NCBI RefSeq assembly: GCF_015082335.1 | Contig: NZ_BLRL01000024.1 | Span: forward strand, 1-34,533 | Direction: 5' to 3' | DNA length: 34,533 bases | Source: Moritella sp. F3 | Lineage (GTDB): Bacteria; Pseudomonadota; Gammaproteobacteria; Enterobacterales; Moritellaceae | In this document: positions 7,774 to 16,125 of the stretch, in pieces | Layout: every line of letters starts with the position of its first letter | How positions within the stretch are numbered: position 1 is the stretch's first letter | Position numbers and translations under genes: made by a program | The notes under the pieces: generated by a model | Databases searched by the model: none | What the model was told of the DNA's origin: nothing | Seen by the model: the letters and a program-made list of their open reading frames with translations, nothing else

Positions 7774-8529
7774 TTATATCCGTCCGGCGTAATTAATTTT
7801 ATATTCGCCTTTGGCATTTTCTTTACCAATATAGCGTAAATTACTGCGTAATGATTGAGGTAATTCGTCACTTGGTACTAATACAGCAGAAAGCGTGTAC
7901 TTGCCTTTATTTTCTAATTTGGCGACACCTGATAATTTTAACTGAGTAGAGCTTTGCTTAATGTTAGCGACAATAGCACCACCATCACAACTTAAACTCG
8001 CAACCGCAGAATCGATCATCACGGTGCCCAACAACGATTCAACCTCTGCGTTAGACCAGCTCAATTGCCCATCGAACTGCTGACACCAAGGTTGCCCCTG
8101 CTGAAACTCTGCAATCGTTAATTTAATATTACCTTTAGTCGTCACAGGCAATGGAACATTGCTTGCATTCACAAGCCATTCAGAGCTCGCTGTCGCAGTA
8201 AAGTCTTGAGCATATACACCTGCGCTTGAGTAACCCACTTCACCATTACCACGTAAGCTATTTTTACCTCGACCAAATTCGACGTTCACTTGCGCAGACC
8301 CGGTCAATAACGCTAACACGGAGGTATTCCAACGCACATCTTCTACTTCAATTTGATTAAACGATACCCGTTGAGCCTCACCTCGCCATACGGTCCCTTC
8401 AACCTGGCTTATCGTTATGTTAGCCGGTAACGGGACATAAGATAATGCCAATGACGCAGGTAGCGTACCGACAAGAAACGATCCATAAGCCGCAGTAACA
8501 AAGCCTAACATTAAGAGTTTACTTCTCAT
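7774..8529 (-). CDS. gspN: Type II secretion system protein N
   Basis: GspN is an accessory inner-membrane component of the type II secretion system, present only in some T2SS operons. The 251-residue protein has one N-terminal membrane helix or uncleaved signal (about 5-28) and a periplasmic beta-rich domain. The family-like stretches are ISQVEGTVWRGEA (about 41-53) and VRWNTSVLALLTG. It overlaps gspM by four bases (8526-8529), indicating translational coupling, and is the final gsp gene in the series. Confidence 0.9.
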   Translation of the reverse strand: MRSKLLMLGFVTAAYGSFLVGTLPASLALSYVPLPANITISQVEGTVWRGEAQRVSFNQIEVEDVRWNTSVLALLTGSAQVNVEFGRGKNSLRGNGEVGYSSAGVYAQDFTATASSEWLVNASNVPLPVTTKGNIKLTIAEFQQGQPWCQQFDGQLSWSNAEVESLLGTVMIDSAVASLSCDGGAIVANIKQSSTQLKLSGVAKLENKGKYTLSAVLVPSDELPQSLRSNLRYIGKENAKGEYKINYAGRI

Positions 8530-8999
8530 GTTCTTTTTCCTAACTGTAAGCGACGTACTTTAACCATACCTTTCGTATCAGAGACACTCAAATCGATATT
8601 TTGGATCTCAATCGCATATTGCTTATTTAGCTTTTCTAACCATGCGGTTAGTTGATTGAAGTTGACATCATCAATCCATACTTGCAATGAATCTGTTTTA
8701 GCCTGAATACGTGAAATCGCAATTTTATTACGCGCAGCACTGCGACTAACAAGTTGATTCAAGTCACCAGCGTCAACACGAGCAACTTGCCCGCCCTGTA
8801 GCTCTGTGATTTTTTGCCCTAGCACTTTAACATCGGCTAATGTTTGAGTTTGTACGTTAACTTTGCGCTGAGTATTCATAATGCTATCTTGTAGCGGTTG
8901 CCAAAGTAGCCAATAACCACCAGCAAGCAGTAAAGTCGCAATTAGTATGCTAATAAGTTGCTTTTCTTTTTGCTCTAATTGTTGCCACTGTGCTTTCAT
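8526..8999 (-). CDS. gspM: Type II secretion system protein M
   Basis: GspM is a bitopic inner-membrane protein that partners GspL in the assembly platform. The 157-residue length is typical. It has a short charged cytoplasmic N-terminus, a membrane helix (about 15-33), then a helical region and a small ferredoxin-like periplasmic domain. It overlaps gspL by four bases upstream and gspN by four bases downstream. Sequence identity within this family is low, so the call rests on length, topology and position between gspL and gspN. Confidence 0.93.
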   Translation of the reverse strand: MKAQWQQLEQKEKQLISILIATLLLAGGYWLLWQPLQDSIMNTQRKVNVQTQTLADVKVLGQKITELQGGQVARVDAGDLNQLVSRSAARNKIAISRIQAKTDSLQVWIDDVNFNQLTAWLEKLNKQYAIEIQNIDLSVSDTKGMVKVRRLQLGKRT

Positions 9000-10213
9000 T
9001 TTTTACCCTTTATATCAAGCGTCCCTTGGACACGGCCATCACGCTGACTTAGTGTCCCTTGCTCAACTACAAACTGTGTTGATAGTGATGATTTAAATTT
9101 ATCAAAAACTTGAAAATCAGTCGCACTGGCTTGTAATCGTAAAGAACCTTGCTTGGTATCAAATCGAACAGAAATAGGCTGAATACCTAAGTTCTGCTTA
9201 AATGTTGGGGTTAACTGACCCAGCATCACTAAGAAACCGGTATTATCACCACCGCCACGTAAATCATTTAATCGACTTTGCATTTGTTTTTTAACTAAGC
9301 GTGCATTCAAACGCATTTTTTTCGGTTTAAACACCGTTTTATAAACTTGCTTAATCTCGTTTTCTAACGCTGTTTGTTGTTGCTCTAATTTATTTAAAGT
9401 GACAAATTGATTTGCAAATATCATCACCACAGCCAAACCAGCGGCGATAGCGGTACCACGCCATAACTTAAGTGCCACGTTTTCTTCACGCACCACCTTA
9501 TACTGACCTTGCAATAAATTATAACGGCTGGCTATCGCACCCTCTGCACATAACTTCATTGGCAATTCAATATGCTCTTGCTGCCAGTTGTCCAATCTCA
9601 GAACCTCAATGGCAGAATAACTCATCACGGCTTGCACGCTACGAGCATCATCCTCTTCCTTCACTCCTGAAGAGGCTAGAACAAACTCTAACAACTCACT
9701 TTCAATGCATAGCCCTTGCGTTAGCGTCTGTCTAATTAGCCATTGCCCATCCAACTCGATCGCACTCCAGTGATCTTCACTGTAGGGTAAGGTCAGCGCA
9801 TCAGGAATGTATTGTTCACATACTAACTCAGCATCAGCTAACCAAGATTGCCAAAGTTGCATTTTTTCGTGTGCAACAACCGCAACAGAAACAGTATTTG
9901 CAACCTTGTCTAATACCGAAAAGTGTAGTTTATCAATATCACTACTCAATTCTTGCTCTAGCATATAAGGCAAAGCATTGAGTAATTGTTTATTACTACG
10001 CCCGGGTAGTTCCACACTTTTAAAGGTGACATCACAGCTTGGTAATAAAGCGATAATGGCACGGCCACCAGCATGTGATTTAAGTTCTATAAGGTGCTCT
10101 GCACTTGCCAAAATACCCGATGCAATGATCTCATGCTCAGTGGTAGACCATACTAACCAATGTATTGCTTGTCGACTTTCACTGCCAAGCCTAACTACTA
10201 ACTGCTCGCTCAT
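8996..10213 (-). CDS. gspL: Type II secretion system protein L
   Basis: GspL links the secretion ATPase GspE to the inner-membrane platform. The 405-residue protein has an actin-like cytoplasmic domain (about 1-240), one membrane helix (about 252-271) and a periplasmic ferredoxin-like domain that meets GspM. The ATG at 10213 overlaps the gspK stop in an ATGA arrangement. Its Shine-Dalgarno GGAGGAG is formed by the last gspK codons, so translation is probably coupled. Confidence 0.95.
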   Translation of the reverse strand: MSEQLVVRLGSESRQAIHWLVWSTTEHEIIASGILASAEHLIELKSHAGGRAIIALLPSCDVTFKSVELPGRSNKQLLNALPYMLEQELSSDIDKLHFSVLDKVANTVSVAVVAHEKMQLWQSWLADAELVCEQYIPDALTLPYSEDHWSAIELDGQWLIRQTLTQGLCIESELLEFVLASSGVKEEDDARSVQAVMSYSAIEVLRLDNWQQEHIELPMKLCAEGAIASRYNLLQGQYKVVREENVALKLWRGTAIAAGLAVVMIFANQFVTLNKLEQQQTALENEIKQVYKTVFKPKKMRLNARLVKKQMQSRLNDLRGGGDNTGFLVMLGQLTPTFKQNLGIQPISVRFDTKQGSLRLQASATDFQVFDKFKSSLSTQFVVEQGTLSQRDGRVQGTLDIKGKK

Positions 10214-11184
10214 TGAGCTCCTCCGAATTGTCGACGAATAACATAAACTACATCTTTGCTTTCAGCTTTAAATACCGATTCTACCTTGATGGTCGCGCTA
10301 GCAAATTCAGCCTGTAATAATGCGATAAAATAACTACTTTTTATATCAACGCTATTTTTTTCTGCCGCGTTCATTTCAAGCCCTTTCAATGCGGCTAACA
10401 TCCAAAAATCTGCCGTTGTTTCCCAACCACTACTCGGTCGTTGTTCCAGTACAGAACTTGCGACGTCTAATGATAACTTGCCAGTAAACATCCCCGCCAA
10501 GACTTCCGGTTTATCAACCGCAATCGTATTAACATTAATCTTTAAAGCACTGGTTGGTAGCGCACAAACATAAGGTCGTATCTTGCGATAAACCGCTTGA
10601 GTAAAACCTTTTATTGCCCGGAGTTCACTGATATTTAATATGCGTTGATTACCCGCTTGATAAGGATAATCGAGTGATTCATAGTAAGCATCTTCAACAC
10701 CATAACTAGAAACAACATTACTATCGTCATCAATCCAATCACGTAGTGCATCACTCAGTTGCTCCGCCTCGTAAGCATCAAACTCAAGTTGTTCCAATAA
10801 ATTACGGAACTGGCGTACAGATAATGGTGCTTGTGCGTCTTTGTCTTCACCTGTCACCGCATTAACATTAAAACAGGCCTGCATATCCAAGACCTGGCCA
10901 CCAATCTGACCATTTTCAACTGGATATATCATCCCTTCGGTAGCCCAATACTGATCTAAATTAATCGTATCATCGTCCTTTAACGCCTGTTTGAGGCCTT
11001 TTTCAACTAACGCTTCAGCGCCATAGGCATACCACAAGGCTTGCTGATGGGTAATAATATTACTCGTTCGACGTAATTCTAGCTGCAGTCGTGACGACAT
11101 ATTACTCGCAATAATAACCATCACAGCAAGAATCAGTAATACCGTCAGCAATGCAATTCCACGCTGTTTAGGGGCTGCGTTCAT
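10210..11184 (-). CDS. gspK: Type II secretion minor pseudopilin K
   Basis: GspK caps the T2SS pseudopilus together with GspI and GspJ. The 324-residue protein has a prepilin-type leader ending in Gly9, then IALLTVLL at the mature N-terminus. As is usual for GspK, mature position 5 is not Glu (here Thr). The large C-terminal part carries the helix-rich GspK insertion (for example LSDALRDWIDDDSN). Its start overlaps the gspJ stop by one base (TAATG). Confidence 0.95.
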   Translation of the reverse strand: MNAAPKQRGIALLTVLLILAVMVIIASNMSSRLQLELRRTSNIITHQQALWYAYGAEALVEKGLKQALKDDDTINLDQYWATEGMIYPVENGQIGGQVLDMQACFNVNAVTGEDKDAQAPLSVRQFRNLLEQLEFDAYEAEQLSDALRDWIDDDSNVVSSYGVEDAYYESLDYPYQAGNQRILNISELRAIKGFTQAVYRKIRPYVCALPTSALKINVNTIAVDKPEVLAGMFTGKLSLDVASSVLEQRPSSGWETTADFWMLAALKGLEMNAAEKNSVDIKSSYFIALLQAEFASATIKVESVFKAESKDVVYVIRRQFGGAQ

Positions 11185-11834
11185 TAGCTTTCCCCTTCTT
11201 CGTTGCTGCTATCACTATCAATGGTTGCTTTAGGTAATAAGAATAAACGTTCAACTTCACCAAATCGTTTTAAAGTAAGCGTTATTTTTACGCCATCCGG
11301 TAATGCCTTCTTATTGGTCCAAGTCTCAGCCCACTTCTTTTCGTGGTAAAACTCAAACGTCATGGCTTCGACATTCTCTAGAATTAACTTTCGCTTAGGC
11401 TCTTCACCGATTGCAGGGTCTAAGTAGACATAGCTTAAGCGCTCTAAGTGCGCGTCTTTAACACGGTATATTACCCGCTGTAATGAAGCACGAGGTAGCT
11501 TTGATAATGGATTACGCCAGCCACTTCGCGTAAAAGCAATGCCATCTTCATCACTATCAAACATGAATTTACCTGCTTGTAATGGCATTGCAGTCTGCGA
11601 GTCATCGCTGCGATTGTTACGTGCATTCATTTGTTGAAAATCACGTTCAACAATAACCATCGCACGTTGCAGTTGCTTTAACGCATCACCTCGCTCTCTG
11701 GATATTTCATCACTGCGTAACACCCCTTGCAATACTTGATAAGCCCCTAAACTGAGTAGAGCAAAGATAGCAATAGCAATCATCATCTCAATCAGGGTAA
11801 ATCCCGTTTCATCGCCTGTAGATTGTCTTTTCAT
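11184..11834 (-). CDS. gspJ: Type II secretion minor pseudopilin J
   Basis: GspJ is a minor pseudopilin of the tip complex. The 216-residue protein carries a prepilin peptidase site, G^FTLIEMMIAIAIFALLSLG, after an 11-residue basic leader, with the mature Glu5 present. The C-terminal beta-domain includes RDFQQM and YVYLDP stretches common in GspJ. Its ATG directly follows the gspI stop codon. No prepilin peptidase gene lies in this window, so maturation must use one encoded elsewhere. Confidence 0.95.
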   Translation of the reverse strand: MKRQSTGDETGFTLIEMMIAIAIFALLSLGAYQVLQGVLRSDEISRERGDALKQLQRAMVIVERDFQQMNARNNRSDDSQTAMPLQAGKFMFDSDEDGIAFTRSGWRNPLSKLPRASLQRVIYRVKDAHLERLSYVYLDPAIGEEPKRKLILENVEAMTFEFYHEKKWAETWTNKKALPDGVKITLTLKRFGEVERLFLLPKATIDSDSSNEEGES

Positions 11835-12224
11835 TTAGCGCACCATATAGGTAAGCAAGTGACCGACTCTTGACTCATACTTCTTATCCGTTGCAACTTC
11901 TACTGTCACCCCGACAAAATCACTACTGTCTGTCGACTCCGCCTTGTAACGCCAATACCAAGTGCGCCCAGCCAATTCAGTATCACCTTTACGCCATGAT
12001 TTACCTGGAATTGTGTTGGCCATTTTCAATTCTGTCAGCGTATTACTCGCGACCCAGTTAGCAAATGTTTTTTCTTCTAAATAAGCTAAGCTGCTAAGGT
12101 TCTCTGTCGCCACTTTCATTACCGCAAGTCCTGCGGTAGCAAATACTGACATCGCGACCATGACTTCAAGTAACGTCATTCCCACTTGCTTAAATTTTGT
12201 TTTATTGCCTGAATGTGGTTTCAT
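11835..12224 (-). CDS. gspI: Type II secretion minor pseudopilin I
   Basis: GspI is thought to start pseudopilus assembly with GspJ and GspK. The 129-residue protein has a 15-residue leader ending in Gly, then MTLLEVMVAMSVFATAGLAV at the mature end, with Glu5 present. The start overlaps the gspH stop by one base (TAATG) and the stop abuts gspJ. Length and order fit the family. Confidence 0.95.
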   Translation of the reverse strand: MKPHSGNKTKFKQVGMTLLEVMVAMSVFATAGLAVMKVATENLSSLAYLEEKTFANWVASNTLTELKMANTIPGKSWRKGDTELAGRTWYWRYKAESTDSSDFVGVTVEVATDKKYESRVGHLLTYMVR

Positions 12225-12829
12225 TAAAACTCATCCGCCATCGAGTTAATCATTAAATCTCCATATTCATCGAATAGAACCTTAACAGCGCTATCACCAA
12301 GATCGGCATCCATATAGGTGAACGTCAATGTAAAGTCTGTAATTTCACCACTTGAATAAATGAAAATATCAGGTTCGATACGATCTTTTTTGTCAGCCCC
12401 TTCAAATAAACCATCGTCATCTTCAAACAAGCCATCATCGTCAGCAAAGAGTTTACGAGAACCTAAAAAACTACCTTCGGCTTGTAACCCTGCTAGCTCA
12501 AGCGAAAGCAGTATGTCTTCTTTCAGTTCTTTCTTGGCAAAGAATTTGGAGTCGTCCAATGCACTCCATCTGTCATTGTCATCTAAATACACAAATTGAT
12601 ACTGCTGCGCTTCAATGACCAGCCCCATTTCAATACTACTTAGTAGCGCTTCTTCTTCAGCCAATTCTAATACACCAATAAAGCGCGCTGCAGCTTGTTT
12701 AAGTTGTCGGTCAGGCCCAGAGGAACTCATCGTCATCACGACGCCCGTTATCATCATGCCCATTAAGAAGATAACTAGCATTATTTCTAATAGTGTAAAG
12801 CCAGCTTCTTGATGAGTACGAATCTTCAT
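12224..12829 (-). CDS. gspH: Type II secretion minor pseudopilin H
   Basis: GspH is a minor pseudopilin that joins the tip complex to the GspG shaft. I start it at the ATG at 12829 (201 residues). AAAGGAAT lies three bases upstream, and the leader then has the normal 10 residues ending in Gly before FTLLEIMLVIFLMGMM. A longer frame to 12919 adds a hydrophobic stretch with no prepilin logic. An acidic duplication, DDDGLFE repeated twice in tandem (residues about 130-143), lies in the globular domain and is unusual. The gene is separated from gspG by 113 bases holding a hairpin. Confidence 0.93.
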   Translation of the reverse strand: MKIRTHQEAGFTLLEIMLVIFLMGMMITGVVMTMSSSGPDRQLKQAAARFIGVLELAEEEALLSSIEMGLVIEAQQYQFVYLDDNDRWSALDDSKFFAKKELKEDILLSLELAGLQAEGSFLGSRKLFADDDGLFEDDDGLFEGADKKDRIEPDIFIYSSGEITDFTLTFTYMDADLGDSAVKVLFDEYGDLMINSMADEF

Positions 12830-12900
12830 TGTATTCCTTTGATTATGATTGATCTGTATAGAGAGAATAAGAACAACACCAGATATGTTTAAAGTAGATA

Positions 12901-12929
12901 AAGAAAGGCGCAGTAACAATGCTGCGCCT
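12901..12929 (-). terminator. Attenuator-like hairpin between gspG and gspH
   Basis: A perfect GC-rich 8-bp stem (12906-12913 with 12922-12929, 8-base loop) lies just after the gspG stop. On the minus strand it is followed by TTCTTTATCTACTTT. The interrupted T tract suggests partial termination, which would lower expression of the minor pseudopilins relative to GspG. Confidence 0.55.
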
Positions 12930-12942
12930 CAATTATTACGAG

Positions 12943-13377
12943 TTACTTCTCGTGCATATTCCAGTTACCAATGTCGTCCTCAGTACCTTCTTCACTATCT
13001 AAACCAATAGAATAAATATCAACCTGACCATTCTCACCAGGGCTGACTAATAGATATTCATTACCCCAAGGGTCTTGCGGTAAACGTTTAATATAGCCAC
13101 CTGAGCGATAGTCTCTTGGCTCAGGGTCAACATCTGGCATTTCCACCAATGCATCTAAACCTTGCTCTGTTGTTGGGTAGCGACTGTTATCCAATTTGTA
13201 CATATCCATCGCGTTTTCCAATGCCACGATATCTGTCACTACTTTTTGGCGATCGGCCTTTTCTTTGTTACCTAATAAGTTAGGGATAACCATTGATGCA
13301 AGCACCCCTAAGATCACAATAACGACCATGATCTCTAACAGCGTAAAACCCGATACATTCCGTTTTTTGTTATTCAT
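12943..13377 (-). CDS. gspG: Type II secretion major pseudopilin G
   Basis: GspG is the major subunit of the T2SS pseudopilus. Starting at the ATG at 13377, preceded by AGAGGATGTT, it has 144 residues. A longer frame to 13413 would give an over-long leader and run into the gspF end. The short leader ends in Gly before FTLLEIMVVIVILGVLASMV, with Glu5 present. The conserved C-terminal region contains DMYKLDNSRYPTTEQGL, DPWGNEY and the acidic calcium-binding-type loop near GLDSEEGTEDD. Confidence 0.96.
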   Translation of the reverse strand: MNNKKRNVSGFTLLEIMVVIVILGVLASMVIPNLLGNKEKADRQKVVTDIVALENAMDMYKLDNSRYPTTEQGLDALVEMPDVDPEPRDYRSGGYIKRLPQDPWGNEYLLVSPGENGQVDIYSIGLDSEEGTEDDIGNWNMHEK

Positions 13378-13402
13378 AACATCCTCTAATTTAAATAAAA
13401 AC

Positions 13403-14623
13403 CTAACCTGCAACCATCTGATTTAAAGACAAAATAGGCTGAAGAATTGCCATCACGATAAATAATACAACAAACGACATGCTCACCACCAGCAAGGGTT
13501 GAAAAATACCTAACGCAATGCTTACTTGCGATTCAAATTGTGAATCTTGGTTATCTGCGGCACGCTCTAACATTGGACCGAGTTCACCACTTTGCTCACC
13601 ACTGGCGATCATATGTAACATCATAGGCGGGAATAATTTAGTTTCCGTTAATGATGCTCTTAAACTCGTTCCTTCTCGTACCCGACTTGTCGCCCCTTCT
13701 ACTAACCGGCGTGCATGCATATTAGTCAAGACCTGCCCTGCAATCGACATACTTTCAAGTAAAGGCACCGCACTGGCGTTTAAAATACTCAACGTACGTG
13801 CAAAACGAGCCGTATTAATACCGCGACTCACCTTACCAATGACAGGCACAGTTAATAATCGTTCATCAAAGAACAAACGATTAGCCGGTTTTAATAATAA
13901 TCGTTTCACCACAATAATCGCCAATACGATCATAATAACCAGGTACAAGCCGTAATTACTGACAAAGTCTGACAGCGCGATCAGTATCTGAGTGATTTTT
14001 GGCAACTCTTGCCCCATATGTTCAAACTGCCCCACGACTTTAGGCACGACACTGGTTAGCAATAGTGACACAACACCAATTGCAACGAGTGTTAACATCA
14101 CCGGGTAGATCATGGCCTGCGTCAATTGGTTCTTCATTTTTTGACGCTGTTCGGTATAGTCTGCTAACCGGTTTAGTACCTTATCCAAATGCCCAGATTT
14201 TTCACCCGAGGCAACCATGGCACAATATAAATCATCAAAGGCATGTGGGAATTCAGCAAAGCTTTCCGCTAACGTATGGCCTTCAACAACACGACTACGC
14301 ACTGCTAAAATCATATTTTGAATACGCGGCAATTCACTTTGTTCTGCAACCGCTTTTAATGATTCCTCTAGCGGTAAAGACGCGGCAATCAAGGTTGAGA
14401 GTTGACGAGTCAACAGCGCCATATCAGCAGTACTAATACCACGCTTAAAGCTAAAACCACCAGACGCCTTTTTCCGTTCTGCCTCTGCCGACATTTCAAC
14501 TTCAAGGGGAGTTAAACCTTTTTCACGCAGTACATTACGCGCTTGCTTAGGACCATCGGCCTCTAAAACCCCTTTTTTCTTTTTACCTTTTTTATCCATC
14601 GCTAAATAAGAAAATGCAGGCAT
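13403..14623 (-). CDS. gspF: Type II secretion inner-membrane platform protein F
   Basis: GspF is the polytopic core of the T2SS assembly platform. The 406-residue protein shows two repeated T2SSF domains (about 68-190 and 270-395) and three membrane helices (about 171-194, 224-242 and 376-398). The first repeat has LPLEESLKAVAEQSE and the second has VPLLESMSIAGQVL, the expected internal homology. It begins two bases after the gspE stop and precedes gspG by 25 bases. Confidence 0.96.
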   Translation of the reverse strand: MPAFSYLAMDKKGKKKKGVLEADGPKQARNVLREKGLTPLEVEMSAEAERKKASGGFSFKRGISTADMALLTRQLSTLIAASLPLEESLKAVAEQSELPRIQNMILAVRSRVVEGHTLAESFAEFPHAFDDLYCAMVASGEKSGHLDKVLNRLADYTEQRQKMKNQLTQAMIYPVMLTLVAIGVVSLLLTSVVPKVVGQFEHMGQELPKITQILIALSDFVSNYGLYLVIMIVLAIIVVKRLLLKPANRLFFDERLLTVPVIGKVSRGINTARFARTLSILNASAVPLLESMSIAGQVLTNMHARRLVEGATSRVREGTSLRASLTETKLFPPMMLHMIASGEQSGELGPMLERAADNQDSQFESQVSIALGIFQPLLVVSMSFVVLFIVMAILQPILSLNQMVAG

Positions 14624-14625
14624 GC

Positions 14626-16125
14626 TTACCCCTCTCTTGTTACACGAAGAACTTCTTCGAGGGTAGTAACACCAGCAAGCACTTTAGCGATACCATCTTG
14701 ACGAATGCTTGGTGTAAATGGGCGGATATGGCGCTCAACAATCTGTTCACCCGCACCGCTGTGGATCATGTCACGCACATCTTCATCGACAATAAGTAAT
14801 TCATGAATACCGGTACGCCCACGATAACCCGTGTTGTTACAATTTTCACAACCTTTCGGGTGATAAATCGCACTGACATTGGCAACCCGATTTGATGCTA
14901 GCTGTTCAAGTTCACGCTCCGTCGGCGCTGCACTTTCTCGACACTCAGAACACAGCGTTCGCACTAATCGTTGCGCGAGCACACCGAGTACGCTTGAAGA
15001 CAATAAGAAAGGTTCTAATCCCATATCACGTAAACGCGTCACCGCACCGACGGCGGTATTGGTATGTAGAGTAGATAATACTAAGTGACCCGTTAAACTT
15101 GCTTGAACTGCAATTTGTGCTGTCTCTAAATCACGTACTTCACCAATCATCACGACATCGGGATCTTGACGTAAAATAGCACGTAGTCCACGTGAAAAGG
15201 TCATATCAACTTTAGGGTTCACTTGGGTTTGCCCAATACCATCGAGCTGATACTCAATCGGGTCTTCAACCGTTAAGATATTACGGTCTTTACTGTTGAT
15301 ATCCGATAGTGCCGCATACAGCGTGGTACTCTTACCCGAACCCGTCGGGCCAGTAACCAAAATAATGCCGTGCGGCTTATGAATAAGTTCAGACATCTTG
15401 TTACGATTATCTAACGTCATCCCTAGGTGTTCTAATTCTAATTTAGCGTTGTTTTTATCCAGTAAACGCATTACCACACGCTCGCCAAAACTTGATGGCA
15501 AGGTAGATACACGTACGTCAACACCACGACCACCAATACGCAGCGAAATACGACCATCTTGAGGTATACGTTTTTCCGCGATATCCATTTTTGACATCAC
15601 TTTAATACGTGATATTAATAATGACGCTAACTGGCGATTTGGCTTTAAGATCTCTCTTAATACCCCATCAATACGGAAACGGATTACCAGTGCCCGTTCG
15701 AAGGTTTCGACGTGAATATCTGACGCACCTTCTTTGATCGCCTCACTGAGCATGGCGTTGATCAATTTAATGATCGGCGCATCATCATCCGACTCCAGTA
15801 AATCTTCTTCAGTCGGTAACTCTTCCGCTAAGGTAAAGAAATCAACTTCATTACCAATGTCTTGCATTAGCTGTCTGGCTTCTGATGAATCACGTTGAAA
15901 CACTTGCGTCAGTTTTAGCTCAAACGCCTCATCATCTAACAATACCAACTGAAACGGCTGACCTAAGTTACGGCGGACTTCTAATATAGTCGCAGGTAAA
16001 ACATCCGCTTTATGGAATAACACCCAAGCAGCTTCAATTTCACTTAAGACAACACCGAATTTTTTCGCAAATGAAAAAGGCAAACGTTCACTTTCACTGA
16101 CTTCTTCATATTCCAGACTACTCAT
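14626..16125 (-). CDS. gspE: Type II secretion ATPase E
   Basis: GspE is the cytoplasmic hexameric ATPase powering pseudopilus assembly. The 499-residue protein has an N-terminal GspL-binding region (about 1-100) and a catalytic domain. The catalytic domain carries Walker A GPTGSGKST (259-267), Asp box region VEDPIEYQLDG (286-296), Walker B DPDVVMIGEVRD (321-332) and a His box STLHTN. Four zinc-binding cysteines (392, 395, 426, 429) form the CxxC-CxxC motif typical of this family. Its ATG directly follows the gspD TAG stop. Confidence 0.97.
   Translation of the reverse strand: MSSLEYEEVSESERLPFSFAKKFGVVLSEIEAAWVLFHKADVLPATILEVRRNLGQPFQLVLLDDEAFELKLTQVFQRDSSEARQLMQDIGNEVDFFTLAEELPTEEDLLESDDDAPIIKLINAMLSEAIKEGASDIHVETFERALVIRFRIDGVLREILKPNRQLASLLISRIKVMSKMDIAEKRIPQDGRISLRIGGRGVDVRVSTLPSSFGERVVMRLLDKNNAKLELEHLGMTLDNRNKMSELIHKPHGIILVTGPTGSGKSTTLYAALSDINSKDRNILTVEDPIEYQLDGIGQTQVNPKVDMTFSRGLRAILRQDPDVVMIGEVRDLETAQIAVQASLTGHLVLSTLHTNTAVGAVTRLRDMGLEPFLLSSSVLGVLAQRLVRTLCSECRESAAPTERELEQLASNRVANVSAIYHPKGCENCNNTGYRGRTGIHELLIVDEDVRDMIHSGAGEQIVERHIRPFTPSIRQDGIAKVLAGVTTLEEVLRVTREG

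Noticed and set aside
12830..12919. N-terminal extension of gspH with a hydrophobic stretch
   Set aside because: The extension would misplace the prepilin leader. AAAGGAAT before the ATG at 12829 and a 10-residue leader fit the family.
13518..13955. A 145-codon frame opposite gspF
   Set aside because: It is antisense to a conserved T2SS gene; length alone is explained by codon bias of the real gene.
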